Below, in pieces: positions 1 through 11,240 of a DNA stretch of 64,000 nucleotides. Both the position numbers and the translations under genes were made by a program. The number at the start of each line of letters is the position of its first letter. The stretch's first letter is position 1. The stretch lies in NCBI RefSeq assembly GCF_027579695.1, contig NC_083589.1, forward strand, positions 36,206,835 through 36,270,834. The letters run 5' to 3'. Source of the DNA: Neoarius graeffei. Lineage: Eukaryota; Chordata; Actinopteri; Siluriformes; Ariidae. The notes beneath the pieces are model-generated. The model was not told the origin of the DNA. It made no database searches and was given only the letters and a program-made list of their open reading frames with translations.

Positions 1-193
1 ACGTGTCATACAGTGTCAGAAACAACACAAGCAAATCTGTTCGATAATAAAGAACTCGATATGATTTGGGGTGTGTGTGATGTGCAGTTTCTGTAAACTG
101 GAGGTTTTCCCCCATTGTGCTTTGTGTGATAAAGGAGAAGAGAAGAGAAAGCAAACAAACTGCACTGAAAACATAATCTCCTTGGCAGAGGTA

Positions 194-721
194 CACTACC
201 GTTCAAAAGTTTGGGGTCACCCAGACAATTTTGTGTTTTCCATGAAAAGTCACACTTTTATTTACCACCATAAGTTGTAAAATGAATAGAAAATATAGTC
301 GAGACATTTTTCTGGCCATTTTGAGCATTTAATCGACCCCACAAATGTGATGCTCCAGAAACTCAATCTGCTCAAAGGAAGGTCAGTTTTATAGCTTCTC
401 TAAAGAGCTCAACTGTTTTCAGCTGTGCTAACATGATTGTACAAGGGTTTTCTAATCATCCATTAGCCTTCTGAGGCAATGAGCAAACACATTGTACCAT
501 TAGAACACTGGAGTGAGAGTTGCTGGAAATGGGCCTCTATACACCTATGGAGATATTGCACCAAAAACCAGACATTTGCAGCTAGAATAGTCATTTACCA
601 CATTAGCAATGTATAGAGTGGATTTCTGATTAGTTTAAAGTGATCTTCATTGAAAAGAACAGTGCTTTTCTTTCAAAAATAAGGAAATTTCAAAGCGACC
701 CCAAACTTTTGAACGGTAGTG
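194..721. mobile_element. Tc1-like non-autonomous element (MITE)
   Basis: The element starts CACTACCGTTCAAAAGTTTG and ends with the inverted copy CAAACTTTTGAACGGTAGTG. It is flanked by TA on both sides (192-193 and 722-723), the target site of Tc1/mariner elements. The interior is about 490 bp without any transposase reading frame, so it would have been moved in trans by a related Tc1 element. This terminal sequence is a common fish Tc1-type end. Confidence 0.85.
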
Positions 722-723
722 TA

Positions 724-1105
724 AATATCAAGGGCAGATGAAAAATATTCTATGAATATCCTGACTACTGGAGTGATATAGAATGCTGATTGATGGTTGG
801 CTGAAGTTTGGATGTGTACTTTGTCCTACTTTTCTCATTGTCATGTCAAGAATGATGACATGCTTCGCAACTGGTGGATGTGTGTCTTCTGTGATATTTT
901 GTGTTGCTCCATTTCTTTGGGCACATCCTCTCAACTGCACTTTTCCTCTCCCTCTACATCTGTCTCTCCCTGTGGCTCTTGATTAATGGTTCAGCCCCAA
1001 AGCGTTTCCTTGAATTTCTTTTTTATATATTCAATCTTCAATCCTGCTTTTACTTTACAAACAGTTGTGAGCAATGTTTAATATCGTGTTTAAACCAAAA
1101 CCATT
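724..1105. other. No feature recognised
   Basis: AT-rich sequence between the MITE and a LINE fragment. Short open frames exist on both strands but show no protein family and no splice signals. Nothing supported here. Confidence 0.5.
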
Positions 1106-1764
1106 CAAGATACTCACAGGCATGTTGCAAAGTGATACCCTGGCACCATAACTGTTTGCGATTGTCTTGGATTATGCAATGCGCAGAGCCATCAGTGGAA
1201 ATGAGGAAAAGCTTGGTTTCCAATTGATGAGAAGGAGAAGCAGACGTATCCCTCCAGTCATAATTACAGACACAAACTTTGTAGATGACATTGCTCTCAT
1301 ATCTGAAGCACAGGAGCTGTTGACCAGAGTGGAGAATGAAGCTGCTTAAGTTGGTCTGCATACAAATCCTAAGAAGACAGAAGCGATGCTATTCAATCAA
1401 GATTCGAAAGAAACGCTTCTCAAGTCAGTTTCTGGTGAAGCCATCAAAGAGTCACTAGAAGTAGCTCAGCTCTTGAATGGAAAGCTCAGAGAAGGACAGG
1501 CAAGTCAGAAAAGCTGCAGCCTGGTCTGCCTGAAGTAAACTGCTGAAGATATGGAAATCAAATCTGAAGAAAGAGCTGAAAGTAAGACTATTCCCTGCCA
1601 CTGTGGAGTCTGTTCAGCTCTATGACAGCGAAGCCTGATCCATGACTAAAACCATGGAAAAACAGCTCAATGACACATACAGCACACTAGAATGCTGAGA
1701 ATGGCCCTCAATGTAAAGTCATGTGATCAACAAAGAGTTATATGGAGAGCTACCATTCATAACC
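1106..1764 (+). pseudogene. Non-LTR retrotransposon reverse transcriptase fragment
   Basis: Translated in pieces, this stretch gives the middle and end of a LINE reverse transcriptase: a segment like LQSDTLAP followed by LFAIVLDYAMRRAI, then the catalytic-loop region (FVDDIALISEAQELL, where most relatives have FADD or YADD), then KTEAMLFNQ and a downstream stretch ending in LYGELPF. Stop codons and frame changes interrupt it and both ends are truncated, so it is a dead 5'-truncated copy. The clade is uncertain; the spacing of motifs suggests an I/Nimb- or RTE-type LINE. It ends just before the Tc1 element at 1778. Confidence 0.7.
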
Positions 1765-1820
1765 AACACAATAGCTACAGTGGTGCTTGAAAGTTTGTGA
1801 ACCCTTTAAAATTTTCTATA

Positions 1821-2127
1821 TGTGGCAGCGTGGGCGTGGCCAAGCAGCAGTCTGTGAATGGAGGGCGGGGTCGGGGAAGGTAAGTGGCTAAGTCATTACA
1901 CCTGGTGTCAAGTAATGTGTGTGTGTTTGTTTGTTTGGTGCAGGGATGGAGTATAAAAGGAGGGGGGAGAGCAGAGAAGAGGTGCCCCGGCCAGAACACG
2001 TGTGTGTTGCGTGTGTGACGGCGTGAGTGAGAGAAGCTGATGATAAAAAGTAAAATAAAGTGTCTGTGTGAACGCCAACTCTCGCCTGCCGTGCTTCTGT
2101 GCTCCACCCACATCAGGGATTACTACA
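1821..2127 (+). repeat. 5' LTR of the Gmr1-like element
   Basis: Begins TGTGGCAGC and ends ACTACA, the usual TG...CA limits, and matches the 3' LTR at 6392-6738 closely. It contains a TATA-like box (GAGTATAAAAGG near 1950) and an AATAAA signal near 2054, as expected for a promoter and polyadenylation region. Confidence 0.88.
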
Positions 2128-2128
2128 G

Positions 2129-2146
2129 TGGTGCCGAAACCCGGGA
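2129..2146 (+). other. Primer-binding site of the LTR element
   Basis: TGGTGCCGAAACCCGGGA directly follows the 5' LTR. Its TGG start is the expected complement of a tRNA CCA end. I did not assign the tRNA species. Confidence 0.7.
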
Positions 2147-2164
2147 GCGCAGAAGGGAACCACC

Positions 2165-2900
2165 CCATGGAGTCCTACCCATTTGAAGAGCTCATCCTTG
2201 CCCTCGCTACCGCCCAGCAGAACCAGCATCAAGCGCTGATCACCCTCTGGAAGGAGCAGCAGCAGCACTTCGAAGCCTTGATGCTGGCCCAGCAGGAAGA
2301 TCGTCAGGCGTTCCAGCACCTGCTCACGTCAGCAGGGCCGTCGGCCACTGCTGCCGCCACCCTCACGAAGATGGGACCACAGGACAATCCGGAAACGTTC
2401 CTCACTCTCTTTGAGCAAGCAGCTGAGGCGTGGGGGTGGCTGCAGGAGCGCCTCCTCCTGCTCCTGACTGGCGAGGCGCAGCTCGCAGTGCAGCAGCTCC
2501 CTGCTGACAGCCGGCTGGTCTTTGCTGACCTAAAGAAAGCCATTCTGCAGCGGCTTGGCCGCTCCCCGGAGCAACATCATCAGCGCTTCCGGACGCTGGC
2601 ACTGGAGGAGGTCGGCCGGCCGTTTGCATTCGGCCAGCAACTCCGGGACGCCTGCTGGCGGTAGCTGAGGGTGGAAGACTGTGGCGCCGACGAGATCACT
2701 GATCTGGTGGCACTGGAGCAGTTCATCTCTCAACTTCCATAAGGAACAGCAGAATGGGTCCAGTGTCACCGCCCGGCGTCGCTGGAACGAACCATCGAGC
2801 TGGCGGAGGACCATCTGGAGGCGGCTCTGACGGCAGGCAGACGAGGCGTCTCCCCTCGCTTCTCTTTTCCCTCTCTCTCTCCTGTCTCTTGTCCCCCTCT
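2165..2900 (+). pseudogene. gag region of the Gmr1-like element (fossil)
   Basis: The region after the primer-binding site encodes a glutamine-rich, coiled-coil-like segment followed by a gag-type helical region typical of Ty3/gypsy capsid sequences. It is part of a broken element and is identified mainly by position between the 5' LTR and protease. Confidence 0.6.
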
Positions 2901-3149
2901 CCACCCCATTCCCGTGCCACGAAGGCGGCGGCTGGCTCCTCCCCAGCCGGCCCATCGCACCCATGGTGTCCTCCCATCTCCCTCTTCTGTGTCTGTGTTG
3001 TCTCCCCCTCAGGTGAGTGACACCCATAACACCAGTGCAGAGGGAAAGCCTGGGCCAGTGTGCCGGTGCGGCAGGGAATTGGAGCATCTCCAGAGTCAGA
3101 GCTCCGCAAGGGAAGTGGGTGCTGTCATCCGGATCCCCGACGCGCCAGA

Positions 3150-3480
3150 AACTGCCCCCGATCGGGCCGGAACGTATTGCATACTGGTGAGTATTCAAGG
3201 GGATACATGTCACGCTTTGGTGGATTCCGGTTGTAATCAGACCTCAATTCACCAACGCCTGGTGCAAGGTGAGGCACTGGGGGGAGCACAAGCGGTGAAG
3301 GTGTTGTGTGTGCATGGGGATGTTCACCATTACCCGCTAGTGTCTGTCCATATTCTATTCCAGGGCCAAACACATAGAATAAAGGCGGCGGTTAGTCCTC
3401 GTCTTACCCACTCGTTGATTTTGGGTACTGACTGGCTGGGATTTAAAGAGCTAATGGAGTATTTAACACGTAGTGGGTCC
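3150..3480 (+). pseudogene. Aspartic protease region of the LTR element (fossil)
   Basis: A retropepsin-like segment with the active-site motif LVDSGCN near 3220 and the second conserved segment LILGTDWL near 3415. It precedes the integrase region in this element. Confidence 0.75.
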
Positions 3481-3789
3481 TGCCCTAGTAGGTCATGGGA
3501 AGATCCCGGTGTGGCATTGGCTGGAGAAGCTGTCACAGAGCCGTCTACGTCAACACCGTGTCAGAGTGAGGAGCGGCCCGCTCCTCCTCCCTCTCTCGGG
3601 GATTCCCTTGGGGATTTCCCGTTAAAGCAGTCATGAGACGAGACTCTGCGGCATGCATTTGACCAAGTGAGAGTAATCGATGGTCAAACTCTTCAGCCAA
3701 GCGCGGCACCGACCTTCCCCTATTTTGCCATTATTAAAGACAGATAGTACCAAGTGATGCAGGACACTCAAACTAAGGAACAAATAACC

Positions 3790-4795
3790 CAGTTGTTAAT
3801 CCCAAAGAGCCATAGGGAACTCGTATTCCATGTGGCTCACTTTAATCCCATGGCTGGACACTTGGGGCAAGACAAAACACTAGCCCGAATAATGGCCTGG
3901 TTCTATTGGCCAGGGATTCGCGGGGATGTCCGTTGGAGGTGTGCGGCGTGCTGTGAATGCCAATTAGTAAATCCTGTGGCCACTCCAAAAGCGCCATTGC
4001 GCCCTCTTCTTCTAATCGAGACCCTGTTTGAGCGAATTGAGATGGATCTCGTCGGGCCATTAGATCGGTCAGCACAGGGATATCGCTTTTTTTTAGTTCT
4101 AGTGGACTATGCAACGCAATATCCAGAAGCAGTGCCTCTCCGCAATATCTCAGCACGCAGTATTGCAGAAGCGCTCTTCAGCTTTATCTCCCGGGTCAGG
4201 ATTCCGAAAGAAATCCTGACAGACCAAGGCACCTCGTTTATGTCACACACATTGCTCGAGCTGTATGGGTTACTGGGGATTAAGTCTATCCGCACCAGTG
4301 TCTATCACCCACAAACAGATGGATTAGTAGAGCGATTCAACCAGACACTCAAAAACATAATCTGGAAAGTCGTTAGTGAAGATGCGCGTAATTGGGATAA
4401 GTGGCTCGAACCCCTGTTATTCGCAGTATGAGAGGTCCCGCAAGCCTCCACAGGGTTTTCTCCCTTTGAATTATTATATGGGTGTAAGCCACGTGGCATT
4501 CTGGATGTGCTGCGGGAAAATTGGGAGGAGGGACCTTCACCGAGTAAAAATGAAATTCAGTATGTTCTTGACCTGCATGCAAAACTCCACACCCTCACGC
4601 ACCTCACCCAGGAGAATTTGCGGCAGGCACAAGAACGTCAAAGCCGGCTGTATGACAGGGGCACGTGCCTTAGAGAGTTCATGCCGGGAGACAAAGTACT
4701 CATATTATTGCCCACATCGAGTTCTAAATTAGTCGCCAAGTGGCAAGGGCCCTTCGAGGTCACACGGCGAGTCGGGGACGTCGACTATGAGGTAT
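3790..4795 (+). pseudogene. Integrase region of the LTR element (fossil)
   Basis: The N-terminal HHCC zinc-binding pattern is visible (HVAHFNP, GHLG, CAACCEC), followed by the DDE core around MDLVGPL, LTDQGT and YHPQTDGLVERFNQ, then a C-terminal segment with the WQGPFEV pattern typical of Ty3/gypsy integrases. The key observation is its position upstream of reverse transcriptase, the Gmr1-like arrangement. Confidence 0.85.
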
Positions 4796-5049
4796 AGAGA
4801 ATGGATAGGGGTGGGGCACTGCAAGTCTACCACCTCAACCTTTTAAAATGCTGGAATGAGGGGGTCCCTGTGGCGTTAGCGTCGGTAGTCCCAGAGAAGG
4901 CGGAGCTGGGGCCGGAGGTAAAAAAGATAACATCTTGGACCACTCCGGTCCCTTGTGGAGACCACCTCTCGCCGACCCAAATCACGGAGGTAGCCAAGGT
5001 GCAGAAGGAATTTTCCGACGTGTTCTCGCCCCTTCCGGGTCATACCCAC

Positions 5050-6340
5050 CTCATAGAACACCACATCGAAACGCCCCCGGGGGTGGTAGTGCGTAGCCAC
5101 CCTTACCGCTTGCCCGAACACAAGAAAGAGGTGGTTCGGGACGAACTCAAGGCCATGCTCGAAATGGGCATAATCGAGGAGTCCCACAGTGACTGGAGCA
5201 GCCCAGTGGTCCTGGTTCCCAAGACCGATGGGTCAGTCCGGTTCTGTGTAGACTATAGAAAGGTCAATGCGGTGTCTAAATTTGACGCGTATCCAATGCC
5301 TCGCATTGATGAGTTGCTTGATCGGTTAGGCGCTGCTCGCTTTTATTCGACACTGGATCTAACAAAGGGATATTGGCAGATCCCCTTGACTCCTCTATCC
5401 CGAGAGAAAATGGCCTTTTCCCCACCGTTTGGTTTACACCAATTTGTCACGCTCCCTTTTGGGTTGTTTGGGGCACCCGCTATGTTCTAGCGGCTTATGG
5501 ACAGGGTCCTCGGCCCTCATGCTGCCTACGCAGCCGCCTATCTAGATGACATAATAATCTACAGTCATGATTGGCGCGGCACTTGGAACACCTGAGGGCC
5601 GTTCTAAAGTCGCTGAGGCGGGCGGGCCTCACAGCTAACCTGAAAAAGTGTGCGATTGGGCGGGTGGAAGTACAGTATCTGGGGTTCCACTTGGGTCATG
5701 GGCAGGTGCATCCCCAAATTAACAAGACTGCAGTGATTGCAGCCTGCCCGAGGCCCAAGACCAAAAAGGAGGTGAGGAGGTTCTTAGGGCTGGCTGGCTA
5801 TTATTGTAGGTTTCTACCTAACTATTCAGATGTCACCAGCTCACTAACCGACCTCACTAAAAAGGGGGCTCCAGATCCGGTCCAGTGCACGGATCAGTGC
5901 CAACAGGCCTTCTCTGAGGTAAAAGCTGCACTGTGTGGGGGGCCACTTTTACACTCCCCTGACTTCTCTCTCCCCTTTATTTTGCAGACTGATGCATTGG
6001 ACAGGGGGCTGGGGGCTGTTTTGTCCCAGGAGGTGGAGGGCGAGGAGCGCATGGTGCTGTACATCAGCCGAAAGCTATTGATGCACAAAAGCAAGTACAG
6101 CACAATTGAAAAGGAGTGTCTTGCCATCAAGTGGGCGGTCCTCGCCCTCCGATACTACCTGCTGGGGCGCCCTTTCACTCTCTGTTCGGACCACGCGCCC
6201 CTCCAGTGGCTCCACCGCATGAAGGATGCCAATGCGCGGATCACCCATTGGTATCTCGCTCTCCAGCCATTTAATTTCGAGGTGATCCACAGGCCGGGGG
6301 CGCAGATGGTGGTGGCGGACTTCCTATCCCGTAGGGGGGG
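5050..6340 (+). pseudogene. Reverse transcriptase and RNase H regions of the LTR element (fossil)
   Basis: The reverse transcriptase part shows VLVPKTDGSVRFCVDYR, the TLDLTKGYWQIPL segment and the YLDD catalytic box near 5540. RNase H follows, with QTDAL near 5990 and a tail with VVADFLSRR. These are standard Ty3/gypsy signatures. A purine-rich tract sits just before the 3' LTR at about 6380-6391. Confidence 0.85.
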
Positions 6341-6391
6341 AGTCAGCTTCAGGCCGGATGGCTCCCCGGCCTGAGTCGGGCGGTGGGGGTG

Positions 6392-6485
6392 TGTGGCAGC
6401 GGGGTCGTGGCCAAGCAGCAGTCTGTGAATGGAGGGCTGGGTCGGGGAAGGTAAGTGGCTAAGTCATTACACCTGGTGTCAAGTA

Positions 6486-6538
<53 letters not shown>

Positions 6539-6738
6539 TTTGGTGCAGGGATGGAGTATAAAAGGAGGGGGGAGAGCAGAGAAGAGGTGCCCCGGCCAGA
6601 ACACGTGTGTGTTGTGTGTGTGACAGTGTGAGTGAGAGAAGCCGAAAAGCTGATGATAAAAAGTAAAATAAAGTGTCTGTGTGAACGCCAACTCTTGCCT
6701 GCTGTGCTTCTGTGCTCCACCCACATCAGATCACTACA
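6392..6738 (+). repeat. 3' LTR of the Gmr1-like element
   Basis: Matches the 5' LTR from TGTGGCAGC to the terminal ACTACA. It is about 40 bp longer, mostly because a TG repeat inside it has expanded. Confidence 0.88.
6486..6535. repeat. TG dinucleotide microsatellite inside the 3' LTR
   Basis: About 24 TG units. The 5' LTR has only a short TG run at the same place, so the expansion postdates insertion of the element. Confidence 0.95.
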
Positions 6739-7070
6739 CTATATTTCTGCATAAATACAATATGACCAAAAACATCATCAGATTTTCACACAAGTCCTAA
6801 AAGTAGATAAAGAGAAGCCAGTTAAACAAATTAGACAAAAATATTACACTTGGTCATTTATTTATTGAGGAAAATGATCCAATATTACATATCTGTGAGT
6901 GGCAAAAGTATGTGAACCTCTAGGATTAGCAATTAATTTGAAGGTGAAATTAGAGTCAGGTGTTTTCAATCAATGGGATGACAATCAGATGTCAGTGGGC
7001 ACCCTGTTTTATTTAAAGAACAGGGATCTATCAAAGTCTGATCTTCACAACATGTTTGTGGAACTGTATC

Positions 7071-8094
7071 ATGGCACGAACAAAGGAGATTTCTGAGGAC
7101 CTCAGAAAAAGCATTGTTGATGCTCATCAGGCTGGAAAAGGTTGCAAAACCATCTCTAAACAGTTTGGACTCCACCAATCCACAGTAAGACAGATTGTGT
7201 ACCAATGGAGGAAATTCAAGACCATTGTTACCCTCCCTAGGAGTGGTCGACCAACAAAGATCACTCCAAGAGCAAGGCATGTAATAGTTGGCGAGGTCAC
7301 AAAGGGACCCCAGGGTAGCTTCTAAGCAACTGAAGGCCTCTCTCACATTGGCTAATGTTAATGTTCATGAGTCCACCATCAGGAGAACACTGAACAACAA
7401 TGGTGTGCATGGCAGGGTTGCAAGGAGAAAGCCACTGCTCTCTAAAAAGAACATTGCTGCTCATCTGCAGTTTGCTAAAGATCATGTGGACAAGACAGAA
7501 GGCCATTGGAAAAATGTTTTGTGGACGGATGAGACCAAAATAGAACTTTTTGGTTTAAATGAGAAGCATTATGTTTGAAGAAAGGAAAACACTGCATTCC
7601 AGCATAAGAACCTTATCCCATCTGTGAAACATGGCGGCGGTAGTATCATGGTTTGGGCCTGTTTTGCTGCATCTGGGCCAGGATGGCTTGCCATCATTGA
7701 TGGAACAATGAATTCTGAATTATACCAGCGAATTCTAAAGGAAAATGTCAGGACATCTGTCCATGAACTGAATCTCAAGAGAAGGTGGGTCATGCAGCAA
7801 GACAGTGACCCTAAGCACACAAGTCGTTCTACCAAAGAATGGTTAAAGAAGAATAAAGTTAATGTTTTGGAATGGCCAAGTCAGAGTCCTGACCTTAATC
7901 CAATCGAAATGTTGTGGAAGGACCTGAAGCGAGCAGTTCATGTGAGGAAACCCACCAACATCCCAGAGTTGAAGCTGTTCTGTACGGAGGAATGGGCTAA
8001 AATTCCTCCAAGTCGGTGTGCAGGACTGATCAACAGTTACCGGAAACATTTAGTTGCAGTTATTCCTGCACAAGGGGGCCACACCAGATGCTGA
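7071..8094 (+). pseudogene. Broken Tc1-like transposase
   Basis: Starts MARTKEISEDL and ends AQGGHTRC, the normal span (about 340 codons) of this Tc1 subfamily. The paired helix-turn-helix half is at the start, and all three DD34E catalytic positions can be read (WTDETK, QQDSDPKH, NPIEMLW). Compared with the open copy at 61706-62722 it has an extra G in the run at about 7303-7308, which shifts the frame, and a TGA in place of a tryptophan codon near 7576. It is therefore inactive. The gypsy insertion lies upstream of it. Confidence 0.9.
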
Positions 8095-8316
8095 AAGCAT
8101 AGGTTCACATACTTTTGCCACTCACAGATATGTAATATTCGATCATTTTCCTCAATAAATAAATGACCAAGTATAATATTTTTGTTTCATTTGTTTAACT
8201 GGGTTCTCTTTATCTACTTTTAGGACTTGTGTGAAAATCTGATGATGTTTTAGGTCATATTTATGCAGAAATATAGAAAATTCTAAAGGGTTCACAAACT
8301 TTCAAGCATCACTGTA

Positions 8317-8625
8317 GTTGGAGACTCAGGTTAGCTGGTGACTGTGTTCAACATGCAGATGAGGACGCATCCAAGCTCGTGTTGTAGATACCAACTCATG
8401 GTCACTCGAATCGTTGAAGGAAGCGCACCAATGTCATTTATGTTCTGAAGTGTGATACAAACCTGGAATCCACTCAAGAAATTCAGAATGCAATGATGGA
8501 GAGAGACGTATAGAAGGATCTTGTGGCAGCGGTTCGGGTGGGAGCCCGGCCAAACTAAACTAACTAAACTATACCATAACAACATTGTATTAATTATAAA
8601 GTTGGATTGTACAGACTGCAGTATA
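8317..8625. other. No feature recognised
   Basis: About 300 bp between the Tc1 element and a CACTA-like MITE with no coding potential, TIR pair or known repeat that I could identify. Confidence 0.45.
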
Positions 8626-9004
8626 CACTGAAAAAAATTAAACATTGGCTCAAATTAAAAAAATTGAGGTAATCGATCACACCTAATATTGTAGTGTTAT
8701 ACAATATAAATAATTCATTTGATTTGACCTGAAATATTTAACTTCATGTAAACCAATTTCTGATGGTTGAACCAAAGCAATTATTTCAGATTTTCCTAAA
8801 TTAAAATAAATACATTGGGGTTTTTTTTTACCTTTACTGGATAGGACAGTGTAGAGACAGGAAATGAGCTGGAGAAAGAGAGACAAGGAGGGATCAGGAA
8901 ATGACCTCAGGTTGGAATTGAACCTGGGTCTCCAGATTTATGGTATGGCACCTTAGTTGACTAAGCCACGGTGCCCCTAAATACATTGGTTTTATTACTT
9001 AGTG
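8626..9004. mobile_element. CACTA-like short TIR element with SINE inside
   Basis: Begins CACTGAAAAAAATTAAA and ends TTTTATTACTTAGTG, imperfect inverted ends of the CACTG...(C)AGTG type, with TA on both sides. No coding region. A SINE inserted into it at 8819-8978. The family assignment rests on terminal bases only. Confidence 0.55.
8819..8978 (-). mobile_element. tRNA-derived SINE (short family)
   Basis: Flanked by an 11-bp target duplication AAATACATTGG (8808-8818 and 8979-8989). Read on the minus strand it begins GGGGCACCGTGGCTTAGT, a tRNA-like A box, has a GGTTCAATTCC B box, and ends in a poly-A (a T run at about 8819-8830). These are the hallmarks of a RNA polymerase III-derived SINE moved by a LINE. 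Confidence 0.8.
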
Positions 9005-9655
9005 TACACTGATGTACACATGTATACGGTGCATGACCATGTGGAGTTAATTAGGGGGGAAAAAAGTTGAGAAGATCTTGCACTTTGTGTGTATCAGGTC
9101 AATGTTGCCGAAGGATTTTTCTAAAAAAAAAAAAAAATTGGTACATTAAAATGCTGATTGTGGAATTGTGAGTAATTTGCGTGGTAGTGAAAGGGGGAAA
9201 TTTGTTTACAATTTCTACTACTAGCTTTGTGATTATTTTTGGGAAAGGAAACTGCACAGGAAAAAAAGTTTGTTCGCAAATGAAGAAGTAAACCTTAAAT
9301 CCTTCTCTGCAGGAAGTTTGTAAATGATGAGGAGTGTGTCTAGTGTGACAGCAGGCTGGCAGGGACAACAAAAACAATTGTAAATGATTCTGCACTGGTA
9401 GACATGATGAAAAGATGCCACACTGATTGACACCAACCACTTTCCTATGTGTGTGTGCACTAGTGCGTGTCTAGCTTGGTGGTGTCTTCAAACAAATAAC
9501 AAGTCTGATACCCAAGTACAGCAGAGGTTCCAGAAGCAGACTGGAACTCTGTGAGACAGCAGCTAACTGGCGGGCACCCAGGTCACCACAAACCAGAGCT
9601 GGCAATGCCTGAGAAGCCACAGAAAGAGAGTCTGGGCCAAAGCAGCACATATCCA
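9005..9655. other. No feature recognised
   Basis: Mostly AT-rich sequence. The last 130 bp (about 9530-9655) is less AT-rich and holds short open frames in more than one register, but none resembles a known protein. Nothing firm can be called. Confidence 0.4.
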
Positions 9656-9941
9656 CCCTTATCAAAAAGAAGTATACTTCAAGTTAATTTTATTACGTAT
9701 ACTTAAGTAAAGTTAAAGTATATTTCCTTAAGTATACCTTTGTGTACCAAGTATACTGATATCAATGTACTTACAGTATACTTGTAAGTAAACTAATCTA
9801 ATACTTCTTGGGACTAAATTGGCCCATTTTTAGTTTATAAAAAGTATACTTTAAGTCTAAGAGAAGTAAACTTTGAGTATACAACTAGTATTTTTTTATT
9901 TTGTACTGCAAGTATACCACAAGTAAACTTATATACTAATA

Positions 9942-11219
9942 CAGTGGTTCTCAAACTTTTTTCACCAAGTAGCACCTCAGAAAATACTTGGCTCTCCAAG
10001 TACCACCATAATGACCAACATTAAAATACAGTAGCATAGTAGGCCTAAGTATTCATTAAAAACAAGGCGGAGGTTTTATTTAACAAGTATATTTAATATT
10101 GTTGGCCACTGTAACATTACACACAGTACTTTGAACAGTAACACTGTGTTTAAATATAGGAAAATAAAACACTGTACTTAAATAATGAATCAAATAAATT
10201 GGCCAAATCTGCAACATCTGTAGTCTCATCAAGCTGTATGGTAAAATATCTACTGTCCTTAATGTGCTCAATCAGTGTCTTTTTAACATCGTCAGCCATG
10301 TCATTTATTCTCCTTGACACGGTGTCATTTGAAAGCGGCACCAAGTTTAACTCTCTGGCAGCTTTCTCTCCACACATGATACGTGTCATCTCTTTGGCTA
10401 ATGGCAAATACAGCAGTTCCCCGATTGTGTGCGGCTTACCGGCTCTGGCGATCAGGAGGCTGGCACGATATGAAGCTTCCTGTGCTTTGGCTACGGGTGT
10501 ACCATAGGACAGAATGGTGGACTTGGACTGCTTCAGTTCATCACGTTTTCATAAAAAAAAATCCATTGGTTTGTCCTTTAGTGCTGTGTGTTTGGTTGTA
10601 AGATGCCGTCTGAGATGCGATGGTTTCATGGACTCATTGCTCAGAACGTCCCCGCATACAACACACTGCGGCCTGGGCAGCTCCTCTGTCCCGCTCCAAA
10701 TGAATCCCAGTTTTATGTATTTTTCGTCATACTTCCTCCTTACTGGTTTCTGCCGTTTGCTAGCAGTTCTGGGGCTGTTTTTGCCACTGTCGTTAGCATC
10801 TGCGCTCGGCTCACACACGTCCTCTTCAGTTCTCCCTCTCTCCTGATACACGCTCCCATTCACAGATTTAAGCCACGACAGTAATTTTGTCATACTCGTC
10901 ATAATTAGCAAAGCCACCTCCACCTTTTCCCATCACAGCCTAGTCTACCAATGGCGGATAACCGTCTGTCAGCGGAACCGGCGGGAATCCGTACGTACGC
11001 TACGTATGGCTACCCAGAAGCACTTGCAAACTTTTTAAAATTATTAACTTAATTTGTATCTCCTTTCATTTTCTTGTCATCGGTTGATAAGATATTTTCA
11101 TCCATTCGGATATTATTTCACGTTTTATTTTATTTTTTTAATTTTATTTATATTTAATTAAGTGATTCTTTGGCGTACCACTAGAATGGAGCCCGTGTAC
11201 CACAGTTTGAGAATCACTG
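9942..11219 (-). mobile_element. hAT transposon, internally deleted
   Basis: Terminal inverted repeats CAGTGGTTCTCAAACTTT at the left and AGTTTGAGAATCACTG at the right, flanked by a perfect 8-bp duplication TACTAATA (9934-9941 and 11220-11227). Both features are diagnostic of hAT elements. The interior encodes parts of a BED-finger transposase on the minus strand. Confidence 0.92.
10150..10923 (-). pseudogene. hAT transposase remnant with BED zinc finger
   Basis: The upstream part (10549-10923) encodes a basic N-terminus and a BED-type finger with CVVCGDVLS followed by HLRRHLTTKH. The downstream part (10150-10407) encodes MPLAKEMTRIMCGEKAARE... and the conserved hAT segment FTIQLDETTDVADLANL. 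The pieces are separated by a frame change, and the C-terminal dimerisation region is missing. The protein type is that of ZBED5/GTF2IRD2-like fish hAT transposases. It is a dead, shortened copy. Confidence 0.82.
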
Positions 11220-11240
11220 TACTAATAGTTTACTAGTTCA

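Larger units (their letters stand above)
1821..6738 (+). mobile_element. Ty3/gypsy LTR retrotransposon, Gmr1-like domain order (fossil)
   Basis: A full-length but broken LTR element with two LTRs, a primer-binding site, gag and pol regions, and no envelope gene seen. It lies between 5-bp target duplications CTATA (1816-1820 and 6739-6743). The pol domains read protease, integrase, reverse transcriptase, RNase H. Integrase ahead of reverse transcriptase is unusual for Ty3/gypsy and matches the Gmr1-like group described from fish and other deuterostomes. The coding region carries roughly five interruptions. The LTRs differ at about ten positions plus a microsatellite expansion, so insertion looks fairly recent. 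It landed inside an older Tc1 element. Confidence 0.88.
1778..8314 (+). mobile_element. Tc1-like transposon, split by an LTR element
   Basis: The left end CAGTGGTGCTTGAAAG at 1778 and the right end CTTTCAAGCATCACTG at 8314 are inverted repeats flanked by TA (1776-1777, 8315-8316). About 40 bp in from the left end the element is interrupted by a Ty3/gypsy element (1821-6738) with target duplication CTATA; the Tc1 sequence resumes at 6739. Removing the insert leaves about 1.6 kb, the normal length of a fish Tc1 element. The same subfamily recurs at 31600-34835 and 61486-63089. The transposase gene inside (7071-8094) is broken. Confidence 0.9.

Noticed and set aside
2530-3213. Long minus-strand frame across the gypsy gag region
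   Set aside because: Antisense shadow of a GC-rich coding region; no protein resemblance.
6429-6623. Frame made of a long valine-cysteine run
   Set aside because: Translation of the TG microsatellite in the 3' LTR.
9471-9665. 64-codon minus-strand frame and plus-strand frames near 9530-9660 as a host exon
   Set aside because: Open in more than one register, no family match, no clear splice sites on both sides.
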